Shown here in pieces: positions 1-9,453 of a stretch of DNA of 64,000 nucleotides. Both the position numbers and the translations under genes were made by a program. Below the pieces are notes generated by a model, which saw nothing but the letters and a program-made list of their open reading frames with translations, was not told where the DNA came from and did no database searches. How positions within the stretch are numbered: position 1 is the first letter of the stretch; each line of letters starts with the position of its first letter. The stretch is from Candidatus Acidiferrales bacterium (GTDB taxonomy: Bacteria > Bacteroidota > Ignavibacteria > Kryptoniales > JAKASW01), in the NCBI GenBank assembly GCA_035515795.1, contig DATJAY010000003.1:124001-188000 (forward strand), in the 5' to 3' direction.

Positions 1-1505
1 ATAAGCGTCCGGACTACTTCAGCAGTGCCTTTAAGCACCGCATACATCAATGCCGTATTGCCATTGTTAGCCTTAGCGTTCACATCAGCATTCGCGCCAA
101 TTAGCATTTGAACAACATCTTTCTGGCCTTCCATTGCTGCATAGATCAACGCAGTATTACCATCGTTAGCCTTGGCGTTCACGTCGGCCTTCGCATTGAT
201 TAGTATCCGAACAATATTTTTCTGTCCTTTGCCTAACGTAAGCATCAATGCAGTTAAGCCATCATCAGCTTTGGCGTTCACATCGGCATTGGCGGCAATT
301 AGTAATTGCACAATATCAGCGTTCCCATTGACTGATGCCGCCATCAACGCAGTATTGCCATCGTTAGCCTTCGCGTTCACGTCGGCCTTCGCATTGATTA
401 GTATCCGAACAATATCTTCCTGGCCTTTATCTAATGCAAGCATCAACGCTGTATTGCCATTGTCAGCCTTCGCGTTCACGTCGGCCTTCGCATTAATTAG
501 CATCCGAATTATTTCCAAGTGGTCTGCGTCTATAGCATACATCAATGCAGTATTACCATCGTTAGTCTTGGCGTTCACGTCGGCCTTCGCATTTATCAGT
601 ACCCGCACTATTTCCGTATAGCCTTTGCCTGAAGCATACGTCAACACCGTGCTACCTTCGTTACTCTTCGCGTTCACGTCGGCCTTCGCATCAATTAGCA
701 TCTGAATAATATTTGTGTGAGCTGTAAGCATCGCGTACATCAACGCAGTGTTGCCATCGTTAGTCTTGGCGTTCACATCCGCATTCGCGGCGATTAGCAA
801 TCGCACAACATCTTTCTGGCCCTTGTCTGCTGCAAACATTAGTGCTGTCGTGCCCTTTTCGTCCTTTGCGTTCACGTCGGCTTTGGCACCGACTAATTGT
901 TTGACACGGGACGTGTCTCCGATGCTGGACGCGCTCAGAAGCTCTTGCTTATTTACCTCAGCCGCCATGTCCTCTAGTACCATGTCAATTGCCTTCTGTC
1001 TTATGAGTTGGGCTACCTCCTTATAACCATTCTGTGATGCCATGTCCTCGGCTGTAGCACCGTTGTTGTCTTTGGCGTTCACATCAGGTCTAGTGTCGAG
1101 CAACACACGAACAATTTCTCTCTGGCCTTTACCTGACGCAAGCATCAACGCGGTTAAGCCTTCGTCAGTCTTCGCGTTCACATCGACTTTTGCGGCCAAC
1201 AGTAACTGAACAATATCAATGCGGCCATTTTCCGATGCTATCATCAACGCGGTATATCCTTTGTCGTCCTTGGCGTTCAGATCTGTTTTACCATCGATCA
1301 ATGCTGTAATTCGTTGGATATCACCATTTTTGGCAGCAGCGATAATATCTACGCTCTTATAACTCTTGCAGGTCACGAAAGTGAGAAGCAGAAACAATAA
1401 TGATGCAGTGGCGATCGGCGCTACGAAAGTAGCTAGAGGTGTCTTCGCGTTCTCTTGGTCGAGATATTTCTCCTCTCGACCAAACAGTTTGCAGAACCAA
1501 TTCAT
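1..1505 (-). CDS. Ankyrin-repeat protein, C-terminus cut by window edge
   Basis: Read on the minus strand from ATG at 1505, preceded by an AGGAGG ribosome site, the frame stays open to the left edge of the window, so the C-terminus is missing. About 30 N-terminal residues precede a hydrophobic stretch (roughly residues 25-46) ending near a Cys, consistent with a membrane anchor or lipoprotein signal. The rest is a run of 33-residue ankyrin repeats, each with the DVNAK start and a GNTALM-type core. Boundaries fall every 99 bp (75, 174, 273, 372, 471, 570, 669, 768, 867), then after a 108-bp extra segment at 1074, 1173 and 1272. Ankyrin arrays bind proteins; the target is unknown. The DNA of neighbouring repeats is very similar, suggesting recent internal duplication. 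Confidence 0.9.
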   Translation of the reverse strand, partial: MNWFCKLFGREEKYLDQENAKTPLATFVAPIATASLLFLLLTFVTCKSYKSVDIIAAAKNGDIQRITALIDGKTDLNAKDDKGYTALMIASENGRIDIVQLLLAAKVDVNAKTDEGLTALMLASGKGQREIVRVLLDTRPDVNAKDNNGATAEDMASQNGYKEVAQLIRQKAIDMVLEDMAAEVNKQELLSASSIGDTSRVKQLVGAKADVNAKDEKGTTALMFAADKGQKDVVRLLIAANADVNAKTNDGNTALMYAMLTAHTNIIQMLIDAKADVNAKSNEGSTVLTYASGKGYTEIVRVLINAKADVNAKTNDGNTALMYAIDADHLEIIRMLINAKADVNAKADNGNTALMLALDKGQEDIVRILINAKADVNAKANDGNTALMAASVNGNADIVQLLIAANADVNAKADDGLTALMLTLGKGQKNIVRILINAKADVNAKANDGNTALIYAAMEGQKDVVQMLIGANADVNAKANNGNTALMYAVLKGTAEVVRTL

Positions 1506-2251
1506 AGTATATCCTCCTTTGGGTTGCGGAACCCAACTTTAATTAGACTGGTCCGCATAAGATGCGGAGTTCTGATTTTGTGTCAGCATACCACGCCTAT
1601 GACTTTTTACAGAAGACGTGCGAAACCCTTTGTATTCAATTGCTTGATGGTTGTCTGTGGACTTGTTACAGCATTTTATGCGGATCACCTTGACATAACC
1701 TCCTTTAATAGGTTCAGGGACTATCCGCCGGACTGCAAACGCCTTTGCCGCCGCGATTCAGTACGTGTATATATATCTAGAGGAATAAACAAAAAAGTCA
1801 ATCATAGATTCTTTTGCCACAAATCTTCTGCCCTCTTGCCAAAGCCAACTTACTTGAATTGACTACACGAGATGTTAAGCGGCATTTCAAAGAAAATCAT
1901 ATCATGTATGTTTGATGTTGCGGAATTGAACTTTCCACCATAGCCAGCAAAACCTGTCTTCAAAACGTGAGTTCCGCCGTCTGCGTATAAACTTATGTAT
2001 GACGATGGAACTCATCCACTGTGCAATCTCATATTTATGTCAAAGCAATTCCGAGTTCAAAAAGATTTCGCTCTCGATTATCCAACGCATCAACCTATCC
2101 TTGCCAAGAATGTAAGCGTCGAGTTTTGAATTGTCAATGCTTTTTGGTACGCACGTGCTTGTCGTGAAGGCATCAGCGTCCGGTGCCATTTTGCCATGCC
2201 ACGTTAACCGCAAAAAAAACTCAATTCAAGCCCCCTTATCCGATTCCTGCG
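1506..2251. other. Intergenic region; hairpin near the ankyrin gene start
   Basis: No convincing gene is present. On the minus strand an 18-bp dyad, TTGGGTT-N4-AACCCAA (1519-1536), sits a few bases upstream of the ribosome site of the ankyrin gene and could form a hairpin in its leader. A second short hairpin (CCGCAT...ATGCGG) lies near 1552-1567. A 135-codon open frame at 1455-1862 on the plus strand overlaps the ankyrin gene start and has no ribosome site or recognisable motif. Confidence 0.4.
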
Positions 2252-2629
2252 ATGTTAAGAACGTGGGGTGACCATATACGAAAGAGGAGAATGGAACTTA
2301 AGCTATCAAGAGAAGAAGTCCGAACAATGCTGGGAGTAAGTATTTTTGCACTCCGAAACTGGGAGAATAATTATGCCTGTCCACATCATCGGTATCATCC
2401 GAAAATCACGAAATTCCTCGGATACGAACCCAGGATCAAGACGAAAGAATTCTATGGTGAAAGAATTAGTGCTTATCTGAAATTGACCGGCAAATCCAGA
2501 ATAAAACTTGCTGCGTTGGTTGGCGTTACACCGCAGGCAATCCATAAATGGATTCATAATATGAGCACACCACCAAAAGAGTTTCTCGAAAAATTAATCT
2601 CGGTCATGAATGGTGTCAATTTGAGATAA
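2252..2629 (+). CDS. Helix-turn-helix DNA-binding protein with two HTH units
   Basis: About 125 residues from the ATG at 2252 (the frame is open from 2183, but the first 23 residues are Pro/Lys-rich and unlike a domain). The first half contains an XRE-like segment (WGDHIRKRRMELKLSREEV, then GVSIFALRNWE). The second half repeats the pattern (ISAYLKLTGKSRIKLAALV, then VTPQAIHKWI). Two Cro/CI-type HTH units in one small protein is a layout seen in solitary regulators and in transposon- or plasmid-borne regulators. It stands alone, beside a decayed IS-like fragment, with no obvious operon partner. DNA binding is well supported; the target is unknown. Confidence 0.75.
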   Translation: MLRTWGDHIRKRRMELKLSREEVRTMLGVSIFALRNWENNYACPHHRYHPKITKFLGYEPRIKTKEFYGERISAYLKLTGKSRIKLAALVGVTPQAIHKWIHNMSTPPKEFLEKLISVMNGVNLR

Positions 2630-2803
2630 GCAAGAGACTGAAACATAGGCTATGGGAATATCCTCAATCGATCTCGGTGCCTAACTTATCATTGGTACAC
2701 AAAACGGTATCAGGTCACCATTCGTGCTATTACTTACTTCGAGCCGAAGACCTCTTCAAGGATCCTCGCCGTATCCGTCTTACGAATGTTTTTCAATATC
2801 AAA

Positions 2804-2953
2804 TTACGCAAATCGTTTGCGCTCTATCCTTGACGTGTAACGAATCAACCCAATTGCCTTGAGATTCAGGTACTCTTCTTCCGCGTCACCAATAAGCCCG
2901 AGCCGAAACTTCGCTACAATCGTTTCTACTGTGTGACGTGGCTTCCCATTGTC
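2804..2953 (-). pseudogene. Decayed IS3-type OrfA fragment
   Basis: On the minus strand the segment 2910-2949 translates as KPRHTVETIVAKFR, which resembles the N-terminus of IS3-family OrfA proteins (pattern RHTxExIxAKLREAE). The frame continues about 48 codons to a stop at 2804 with no further recognisable transposase sequence. The nearby ATG (about 2952) is one base out of frame, so the gene is frameshifted and truncated. A further short minus-strand tail (ending FGSK at 2734) is also orphaned. The region is gene debris. Confidence 0.45.
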
Positions 2954-2964
2954 GTGTCTCCTTT

Positions 2965-3003
2965 GATCCAGTCTATATAACAATACTAACTCAGGACTGG
3001 ATC
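2965..3003. repeat. 9-bp inverted repeat beside the IS-like fragment
   Basis: GATCCAGTC at 2965-2973 and GACTGGATC at 2995-3003 are perfect inverted copies separated by 21 bp. They lie immediately upstream of the OrfA-like fragment on its own strand. They could be part of an IS end, or a hairpin in the transposase leader. The stretch from 3004 to 3349 is AT-rich, and I see nothing else in it. Confidence 0.4.
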
Positions 3004-3349
3004 ACTTTTGGGAGGCACGTCAAGGAATTCACTTAAATTGATTCACTGCTACAGAATCATAAGAATACACTATTACATCTAGGCACACATGTATTGAAGT
3101 TTTTTACAGGTTCTTGATATAAACAATTGTGCATCGGTACACTACAAGTAAGTAGAACATATTATACTGTTCATTAGTCTATGTTTGACGTGAGAAGCCA
3201 TTAATCCATAGGATCCTGAATTCTACTTCCATACTTCAACTTTCAAAATATGTATTTGATTCTACACTAGACAGTGATTCAATTAATCTCAAACTTACAA
3301 TTATTCCTCTCTCGCGAGTTATTACTCCTATGAAATGTCCTCATTCCTA

Positions 3350-6300
3350 TTAGAACATAAATCTCAATCCTGCTTCCACACCAACAAATGTGATCTTGTC
3401 GTTCTTAGGGTAGATATGGAAATAGTAAGCACCGATGTCTCCCGTCAACCACGGAAGAATTGGTTTGTCAATTCCCACTCCAGCACTAAGGCCTAGAGTA
3501 GCATCTATGCCTCTAGGTTTATATACACCCGCCCCAACCGCGGCATAGGCTTCCCAACCACCGAATGGGACGTATCCCTTAAAATAGGCAGTTCCTCCCA
3601 CAATCTGAAAACCCGGGTCAAATCCATAACGACCAAATACTAGTTCTATCGCCCAATGACTCCAAAAGCGGTCCTGGAAATCGACTTCCACAAGGGCGCC
3701 CTGGTGGTAAATATTAGCAAACGTAGACACTGGCGATGTAATCCCTGCGTGCACACTTACTGAGAGCTGAGCCCGTTCCAGTTTTGAGAGTGGCCCATCG
3801 TATACAGTATCATTCATAACAGTAACTCTTATCTTCGGATCCGAGGTCAATGGCACATTCAAAGGAATTGTATAGTCACCATCTAAGAGATCGCTCATAT
3901 TGGGGTTAACTGATCCAAGAGAAAGCGAAACATGAATGTGATCCCCATAATCAGGCCCCAAGAAGTTGTCAAATTGATCTTTGGGACGAATATGCAAGAG
4001 CATTTTTCTGCCATCGGCTGTCTTGTCGAACAACGAAACATAAAGATCCGATTTATCGCTCTCCGCTTTGCCAAAACGGACATCTGCAGATAAAATCTCT
4101 GTCCTTTGATAGTCCCCTATGGAATTATTTTTGCCCGCCACTTCGAAAATAATCGAGTAGGTACCTGCCATCTTGGTGTCGGAGAAAACCGCGGAATAAC
4201 TGCCATCATCATTGTTTCGAAGTGTCAACTTTTCACCTGTCGGCCGCAGCTTCCTGAAAAATTCTGGATCACGGGAAAGAATCGCAAGTTTTTTCTGTGC
4301 TACGGTAGCTAGACTTTCTGCACGAAAATCATAAGGGACGGCTGGCATCGGATTGACGGACAAGAGTGTACCCAGGCTTAGCACCGGTTTCATAATTGTA
4401 GCAGTGACAGTCGTGGCATCAGTGATAGGTGCGTTATCGTACTTCAACTGCACACGCAAATTCAAAGAATCGCCAACAATGTACTCCTTTTGGCCCACGG
4501 AGAAGTTGTACTCCAATTGTGGCTCTTCTACAATCGCGGCCGATTCATAATCCGCCCCGCTCCTGCCAGTGATTTTCATATCCCATTTTCCACCTGCGCT
4601 GATATAATTCCCATTGATTTCTGTTGGCATATCAATCGAAAGGATCCGATAAAAGGATCCATTAATGAGCTTGCCGGAACCAGTGAGGTCAACTCCTCCT
4701 TTTAAAACGCTAAAACTCATCTTGTCCGATCGCTTCCAACTGAGTTTGAATATGACTTTCTTTACCCCATTATTCACCGTAAATGATTCTGTTGCTCCAA
4801 TTGAATCTAATGTTCCATGCCTATAGGCGAGAAGCTGTGGACTTGCCTGTCGAAGAACATCAATTAATTCTTCCACATAGAATCGACGCAGATCTTCATC
4901 TGGTGCAGTCGTGAGCTTCGTTAATCCTGCCGTTGCCGTTGCGATATTGCTCAGCAAATTAACGAACCGTGGAGTTGCACCGACACCGATGGTGTTTATT
5001 TTTACATGGAGATCAGTATTCAATCTGGTGGCCGGAGTTGTAGGATCGATGTTGGACTGAGGACATCCAGGTTGATTTGCGATATCAAGATTAGGGTCTG
5101 TTACCATCGGATTTACATTTTGCATCCCATCGGTGAACAGCACAATATTACGCGGTCGTGTGGCATCGGTCAGCGTGCTGAGTGCAGATTGAAGGCCGCC
5201 TCCCATAGCCGTGAGGCTGTCGGGAGCCGTGGTTTGAGAGTTGATATCAGCGATCATCGCCGGAGCATTAGTAATGACCGGGAAGAGCCTCGTTCCTCCA
5301 ATATTAAAATCCCTGATGTTTGTGCTAAAGTATGTGACCCCTAAGCGATCATCAGGGATTGCAAGTGCTGTCCAGAGTTGAATAAAGATTTCGACAGCCT
5401 CTTTGAGAACATCCAATTTCGCAGAACACCCTGGACACGCCGCATCGAGCATGCTTCCCGAACAATCCAGGACGAGCATAACGTCTACTGGAGTCCGCGT
5501 CGCAAGGCCGAGCGTCCACGCACCGCGGCCGAGCGTTCCGGCAAGGAGCAAATGATCCTGTTCTATGTAGTCAAGCCGTTGAACCGGAGCCGTTGGCAGA
5601 TCTTCGCCAAGTCGACTCCAGGTGTTGAATGACGGGCCATCTGCGATGTAGACTCCGACATCCGTTCCTACTGCAATCGACCCGGAGGCAGTATTCGGAA
5701 CAAACGCGATTGACCGCAAAGTTCCGGGGTTGAATGTTAATAAATTTCCTGTAATAGTAGTCCAGGTTGCACCTGTATCAGTCGTTTGATACACTCCCCG
5801 ATTGGCACTCCAGAGCCCTTGGTCGGCAACCACGAAGGCCGTGTCAGGATTATTTGGGTCCATCTTGATACCTCGGACATAACCTCCAGGATATGTCGGT
5901 GAGGCAACAAGTGTGTCAGGCCTTGGGGATTTTCGAACGTACACCTGGCTGCCGGATCCAACATATAGAAGATCGGGATTACTTTGTGCTCCATAACAAA
6001 TCGTTTCCAATCCGTCATCGTTCGCGGATATCGCTTTAATCATACTGATCGTCTCACCCTGGTCATCCGATTCGTATATGCCGTTGTATCCGGAAATAAT
6101 CATACGGGATGGATCGACGGCATTTAATTGTAATGGTGTGTAAAATTGAGGTGAAAGAGCTGGGCCGCCGTTAAGGACTGTTAATTGGGGATATTCGACA
6201 TTAATCTTTGTATTAGTCGCATCATAGGTCCTGCGTTGCAAGCCCCCCAAGTATTGTGAACTAACATACCGTATCGATTGCCCGGGTGTTGTACGATCAT

Positions 6301-7759
6301 CAACAGCAACAACACCTCCATCTCCATAATCTACGTTAGACCAAAGGGTGCTCGCTGGAGATGTCTGTTCCGGGGTATCATTATCCTGAGTTCCTCCAAT
6401 GATTATTTTGGAGTTGGCATCCCAGGCCGTTGAGTGAAACTCCGTAACTTGAATATCACCGTTCATGGAGGACCAATCACCATTGCTCGTTTGAGGATTG
6501 GTGCGGCGATAAATTCCGCCATCGTCAACTTCGAGGAGATCTCCGTTTGCCGCGAATCTTAAATCCCGTGAGTCTGCATGCGGAGCAGTATTGTGCAAGG
6601 TTCCGCTTTGTCCGTTCTGCGAATCGGTATACGGCACAAACTGGCTGCCGGCGGCGTTCGAAGCATCACCTCGAAATCGTGGACCATAATCACCGCCGAC
6701 GTAAACAATATTTGCATTGTTTGGATCCGCAGCGATAGAGAGATGCAAGAATCCCTGGTGCCCAGGATGAGTTCCCATTCCTGAGGAACTAGGTAAATCC
6801 ATCAACGTCCAGGTAGTGCCTCCGTCCCCCGACCGGAATACCGCCGATAATTGATCCGTATTTCCGCTTACGATCGCAGCATAGATATTATTATTGACGC
6901 CCATCGCCATCTCGATATTGCAGGCTGTGCGTATCGAATCATCTAGCGCACCGGAACTTACCTTGGTCCATGTTGCTCCATTGTCGGTGCTGCGGTACAA
7001 GCCGTTAACACCTGCGTTGGTATATAGTTGCGCGGAGTTAGTCGGGTTACTGATAAGATCGTATGATCCCCCTGCAGGCAATCCTGTGCCTGCACTTCCT
7101 GATATTTGCGTCCACGTAACGCCAAGATCGGTACTTCTCCAGATACCCCATTTTTGATAGGATGTAAGCACATAGACAACGGAAATGACAATAGTGGAAC
7201 CCCGTGGAACGACTCCTGATATGCTGAATCCGTCCAGAACACCGCCACCATCGATGGGAATCCAGTTTGCCCCGCCATCCGTTGTTCGGAGAAGGCCGGT
7301 AAGGGGACCATTATCTCCGAAACTGCTATACGCACCGAATCCGGCGACAAGGGTCGAGTTTGTAGCATCCGTTGGATCGAATTCGAGTGCTCCGATAGAA
7401 GCCGATCGCGCCATGTCTGTCTGTGGAGTCCAATTGGGACTTGCGCTTGTGGCGTTGGTCGTCTTCCAAATACCGCCATTGACAGCTCCAACGTAAAGGA
7501 TATTTGCGTCAGTGGGATGAGGAGCGAGTGCATTAATCGCTCCCTCGACCTCTCCGTCAAGAGTAGACACTTGACCGTGTGTGATCGGTCCCGGACCTCG
7601 TCTCGTCCAGGTCTGAGCGTGGCTACTTGTAGTGAAGAATAATCCTCCGAGGACCGCGATAGCTCCAAATTCAAACAACGCAGCTAGCATGAGCCGTAAG
7701 ATTCGATTTGAATATGAATGTACGATACTGGCTGGAATTCGAGATGTTTGAGTCAACAT
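3350..7759 (-). CDS. Secreted propeller / VWA / outer-membrane-barrel protein
   Basis: About 1469 residues from the ATG at 7759, chosen because AGGAGG lies just upstream; the frame is open to 7795. A signal-like hydrophobic stretch ends at SSHAQ. The first half (to about residue 750) carries repeated BNR/VPS10-type propeller units (WRSTDLGVTW, YRSTDNGATW, YQTTDTGATW). A von Willebrand A domain follows, with the metal site DCSGS near residue 755. The last 120 or so residues are Gly/aromatic-rich with alternating hydrophobics ending in Phe (GLRFMF), like an outer-membrane barrel. It probably sits at the cell surface, barrel in the membrane and propeller/VWA outside. It is the last gene of the run read from the sigma-54 promoter at 13370. 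No T9SS sorting domain is seen. Confidence 0.85.
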   Translation of the reverse strand: MLTQTSRIPASIVHSYSNRILRLMLAALFEFGAIAVLGGLFFTTSSHAQTWTRRGPGPITHGQVSTLDGEVEGAINALAPHPTDANILYVGAVNGGIWKTTNATSASPNWTPQTDMARSASIGALEFDPTDATNSTLVAGFGAYSSFGDNGPLTGLLRTTDGGANWIPIDGGGVLDGFSISGVVPRGSTIVISVVYVLTSYQKWGIWRSTDLGVTWTQISGSAGTGLPAGGSYDLISNPTNSAQLYTNAGVNGLYRSTDNGATWTKVSSGALDDSIRTACNIEMAMGVNNNIYAAIVSGNTDQLSAVFRSGDGGTTWTLMDLPSSSGMGTHPGHQGFLHLSIAADPNNANIVYVGGDYGPRFRGDASNAAGSQFVPYTDSQNGQSGTLHNTAPHADSRDLRFAANGDLLEVDDGGIYRRTNPQTSNGDWSSMNGDIQVTEFHSTAWDANSKIIIGGTQDNDTPEQTSPASTLWSNVDYGDGGVVAVDDRTTPGQSIRYVSSQYLGGLQRRTYDATNTKINVEYPQLTVLNGGPALSPQFYTPLQLNAVDPSRMIISGYNGIYESDDQGETISMIKAISANDDGLETICYGAQSNPDLLYVGSGSQVYVRKSPRPDTLVASPTYPGGYVRGIKMDPNNPDTAFVVADQGLWSANRGVYQTTDTGATWTTITGNLLTFNPGTLRSIAFVPNTASGSIAVGTDVGVYIADGPSFNTWSRLGEDLPTAPVQRLDYIEQDHLLLAGTLGRGAWTLGLATRTPVDVMLVLDCSGSMLDAACPGCSAKLDVLKEAVEIFIQLWTALAIPDDRLGVTYFSTNIRDFNIGGTRLFPVITNAPAMIADINSQTTAPDSLTAMGGGLQSALSTLTDATRPRNIVLFTDGMQNVNPMVTDPNLDIANQPGCPQSNIDPTTPATRLNTDLHVKINTIGVGATPRFVNLLSNIATATAGLTKLTTAPDEDLRRFYVEELIDVLRQASPQLLAYRHGTLDSIGATESFTVNNGVKKVIFKLSWKRSDKMSFSVLKGGVDLTGSGKLINGSFYRILSIDMPTEINGNYISAGGKWDMKITGRSGADYESAAIVEEPQLEYNFSVGQKEYIVGDSLNLRVQLKYDNAPITDATTVTATIMKPVLSLGTLLSVNPMPAVPYDFRAESLATVAQKKLAILSRDPEFFRKLRPTGEKLTLRNNDDGSYSAVFSDTKMAGTYSIIFEVAGKNNSIGDYQRTEILSADVRFGKAESDKSDLYVSLFDKTADGRKMLLHIRPKDQFDNFLGPDYGDHIHVSLSLGSVNPNMSDLLDGDYTIPLNVPLTSDPKIRVTVMNDTVYDGPLSKLERAQLSVSVHAGITSPVSTFANIYHQGALVEVDFQDRFWSHWAIELVFGRYGFDPGFQIVGGTAYFKGYVPFGGWEAYAAVGAGVYKPRGIDATLGLSAGVGIDKPILPWLTGDIGAYYFHIYPKNDKITFVGVEAGLRFMF

Positions 7760-7826
7760 ATCATCCTCCTCTATGCTCTTTCGGATCGATGTCAAATATT
7801 CTTATGTACCGTCGTTTGATCGTCTC

Positions 7827-9389
7827 TCAGTTCGGAAATGGTCCGCGAAATTTCGTATCACGAATGGGCCAACTCCAGATCTCATTTCCGGTTCTGAGAT
7901 TTATCGCACGTACACGCGCCTCTTGACTGACGAGCTTTCCATTGATTAATCGAGAATATGGTGGTGTGCGGCAAATAATTGTCGAATCCAAAGCGAAAAA
8001 TGGTGCCCAGGACACGTGCATCCCAACTTCTCCGATCTTTTTGCCGTCCGTGCGGGAATAAATTGTCCAGCGATACTTATTCCATTCAGAGCTGTTTGCA
8101 ATCTTCTTTGTTCCCAAGATATGATTTGCATTTGCTGAAAAGTATTGCGGGCCGACCACTTCGGTTAATCGTTCTGAAGTTTTCAGAATTTGACCGCCGA
8201 CAGAGGGAGAAATTCTTTCAGTGGGGAGATGAGATGTCGCGCCTGTGGAAGGATCAAGTCTGAATGTGCCTCGAATTACAGAATTGCGCCGGGAAGGCAT
8301 ATTCGATACAGATGTATCGCGTACACCACGAGCCCATTCCGGGCGCGGCTTATATTCCCACGATATGACAACTTTGTCGCCGAAAAGATGAGCGCCGACG
8401 ATAAACGTATCAGTGAGTCTCTCGTCTATCGAAACCTGAACACTCTGTGGCAGATTGATTGCGAAGGCTGATTTTCGCCCTCCATTTTGCTGTGTTTGAA
8501 GAATGACAATATCCAGGACATTTGTCTGGGCTGCAGGTTCACCTTGACAGATCAGCAAGTCGCCTTGAAGAATCAAGGGCTTGGCAGCTTCGTTGCTGTG
8601 CCACACAAGCGTTCCTTTGCCGATGTCAATTGCATCGATGCCGCCCTTTGGATTCATGACAAACATGAGTCCTCGTCCTAGATCGACAACAACGCCTTGC
8701 TGTAATTCAAAGATTTTTTCAATTTGCCCGAATGTTGGACACGATAGTGGCCCCAATGAGATCATGATGACTGTCAAAAGTGAGAAGGCAAGGGTCTTCA
8801 TGTTACAAAGTACCGGTTTGATTTGAGTTAACTTTTCTGGGTACTTAGGTACATAAGATCTTGTGTGGATCGGATGTTTTGGCTTAACGATTGACCATAC
8901 GAACATTTGGGTACGCGCCATATCTAGCCTACCCTTGTTGTCAGGGAAAATGTCCTTGAAAAAACTTGGAGGAATAGATGATTTGTCATGCAATTTCGAA
9001 GTGTCTATAACAGCGGCTGAGAGCATGGCTGTGAATCCGTTAATGCCCAGTAGAATTGCTACATTTTGATGAAATGCTGGCAAAATAGCGCTGGCAAATG
9101 CAGCTTGAACAAATGCAATCACTGTCCAAAGAGTCCAAATATAAATTTGGAGTCTGAAGAGACTGTGACAATTGTCTTTACCTGTCATGACCAAGTCAAG
9201 GGACTTTAGCGGGTGCTCATCTTTCTCTTTTCGCGACCTAGTTGCCCTTGTTATCAGGAACTGCTCGGACCCAAATAGGAACAAGACGGCCGCAGCAACA
9301 CCTATCCAACCCCGAATCTCTCCGGATTGAACCGGGGCCGCCAAATAAGAAGCTGTGATCATGAGAACAATGCCAACCAACCACCACAT
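7827..9389 (-). CDS. Membrane domain fused to PQQ-like propeller protein
   Basis: 520 residues from ATG at 9389, with AAAGGAG seven bases upstream. Residues 1-165 carry several membrane segments and closely resemble the membrane half of the protein at 11282-12547 (shared order: Phe/Trp-rich helix, Gly/Ala helix, Ile-Asp, then F-K/N-DI-DN and a second FxW helix), but this copy stops inside that second helix. After a roughly 30-residue linker, a complete signal-peptide-like sequence begins at Met197 (8801; KTLAFSLLTVIMISLGPLS) and leads into a PQQ-like beta-propeller (for example GIDAIDIGKGTLVW). This looks like an in-frame fusion of a truncated membrane gene to a once separate secreted propeller gene. 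No ribosome site precedes 8801. Confidence 0.75.
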   Translation of the reverse strand: MWWLVGIVLMITASYLAAPVQSGEIRGWIGVAAAVLFLFGSEQFLITRATRSRKEKDEHPLKSLDLVMTGKDNCHSLFRLQIYIWTLWTVIAFVQAAFASAILPAFHQNVAILLGINGFTAMLSAAVIDTSKLHDKSSIPPSFFKDIFPDNKGRLDMARTQMFVWSIVKPKHPIHTRSYVPKYPEKLTQIKPVLCNMKTLAFSLLTVIMISLGPLSCPTFGQIEKIFELQQGVVVDLGRGLMFVMNPKGGIDAIDIGKGTLVWHSNEAAKPLILQGDLLICQGEPAAQTNVLDIVILQTQQNGGRKSAFAINLPQSVQVSIDERLTDTFIVGAHLFGDKVVISWEYKPRPEWARGVRDTSVSNMPSRRNSVIRGTFRLDPSTGATSHLPTERISPSVGGQILKTSERLTEVVGPQYFSANANHILGTKKIANSSEWNKYRWTIYSRTDGKKIGEVGMHVSWAPFFALDSTIICRTPPYSRLINGKLVSQEARVRAINLRTGNEIWSWPIRDTKFRGPFPN

Positions 9390-9453
9390 AAGGCGCTCCT
9401 TTCTTTATCTGTCTTTTTGTAAAAAAGATCTCCACTCGGGTCGGCTGCTAGGT

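Noticed and set aside
1519-1536. TTGGGTT-N4-AACCCAA as a fifth enhancer palindrome
   Set aside because: The arm sequence differs, it is single rather than paired, it lies at the ribosome site and no -24/-12 promoter follows.
1455-1862. 135-codon plus-strand open frame
   Set aside because: It overlaps the well-supported ankyrin gene start, lacks a ribosome site and shows no domain pattern.
6958-7674. 238-codon minus-strand open frame inside the propeller/VWA gene
   Set aside because: It is an alternative frame of a strongly supported gene with repeated propeller motifs; the composition (Arg/Ser/Leu-rich) is typical of a shadow frame.
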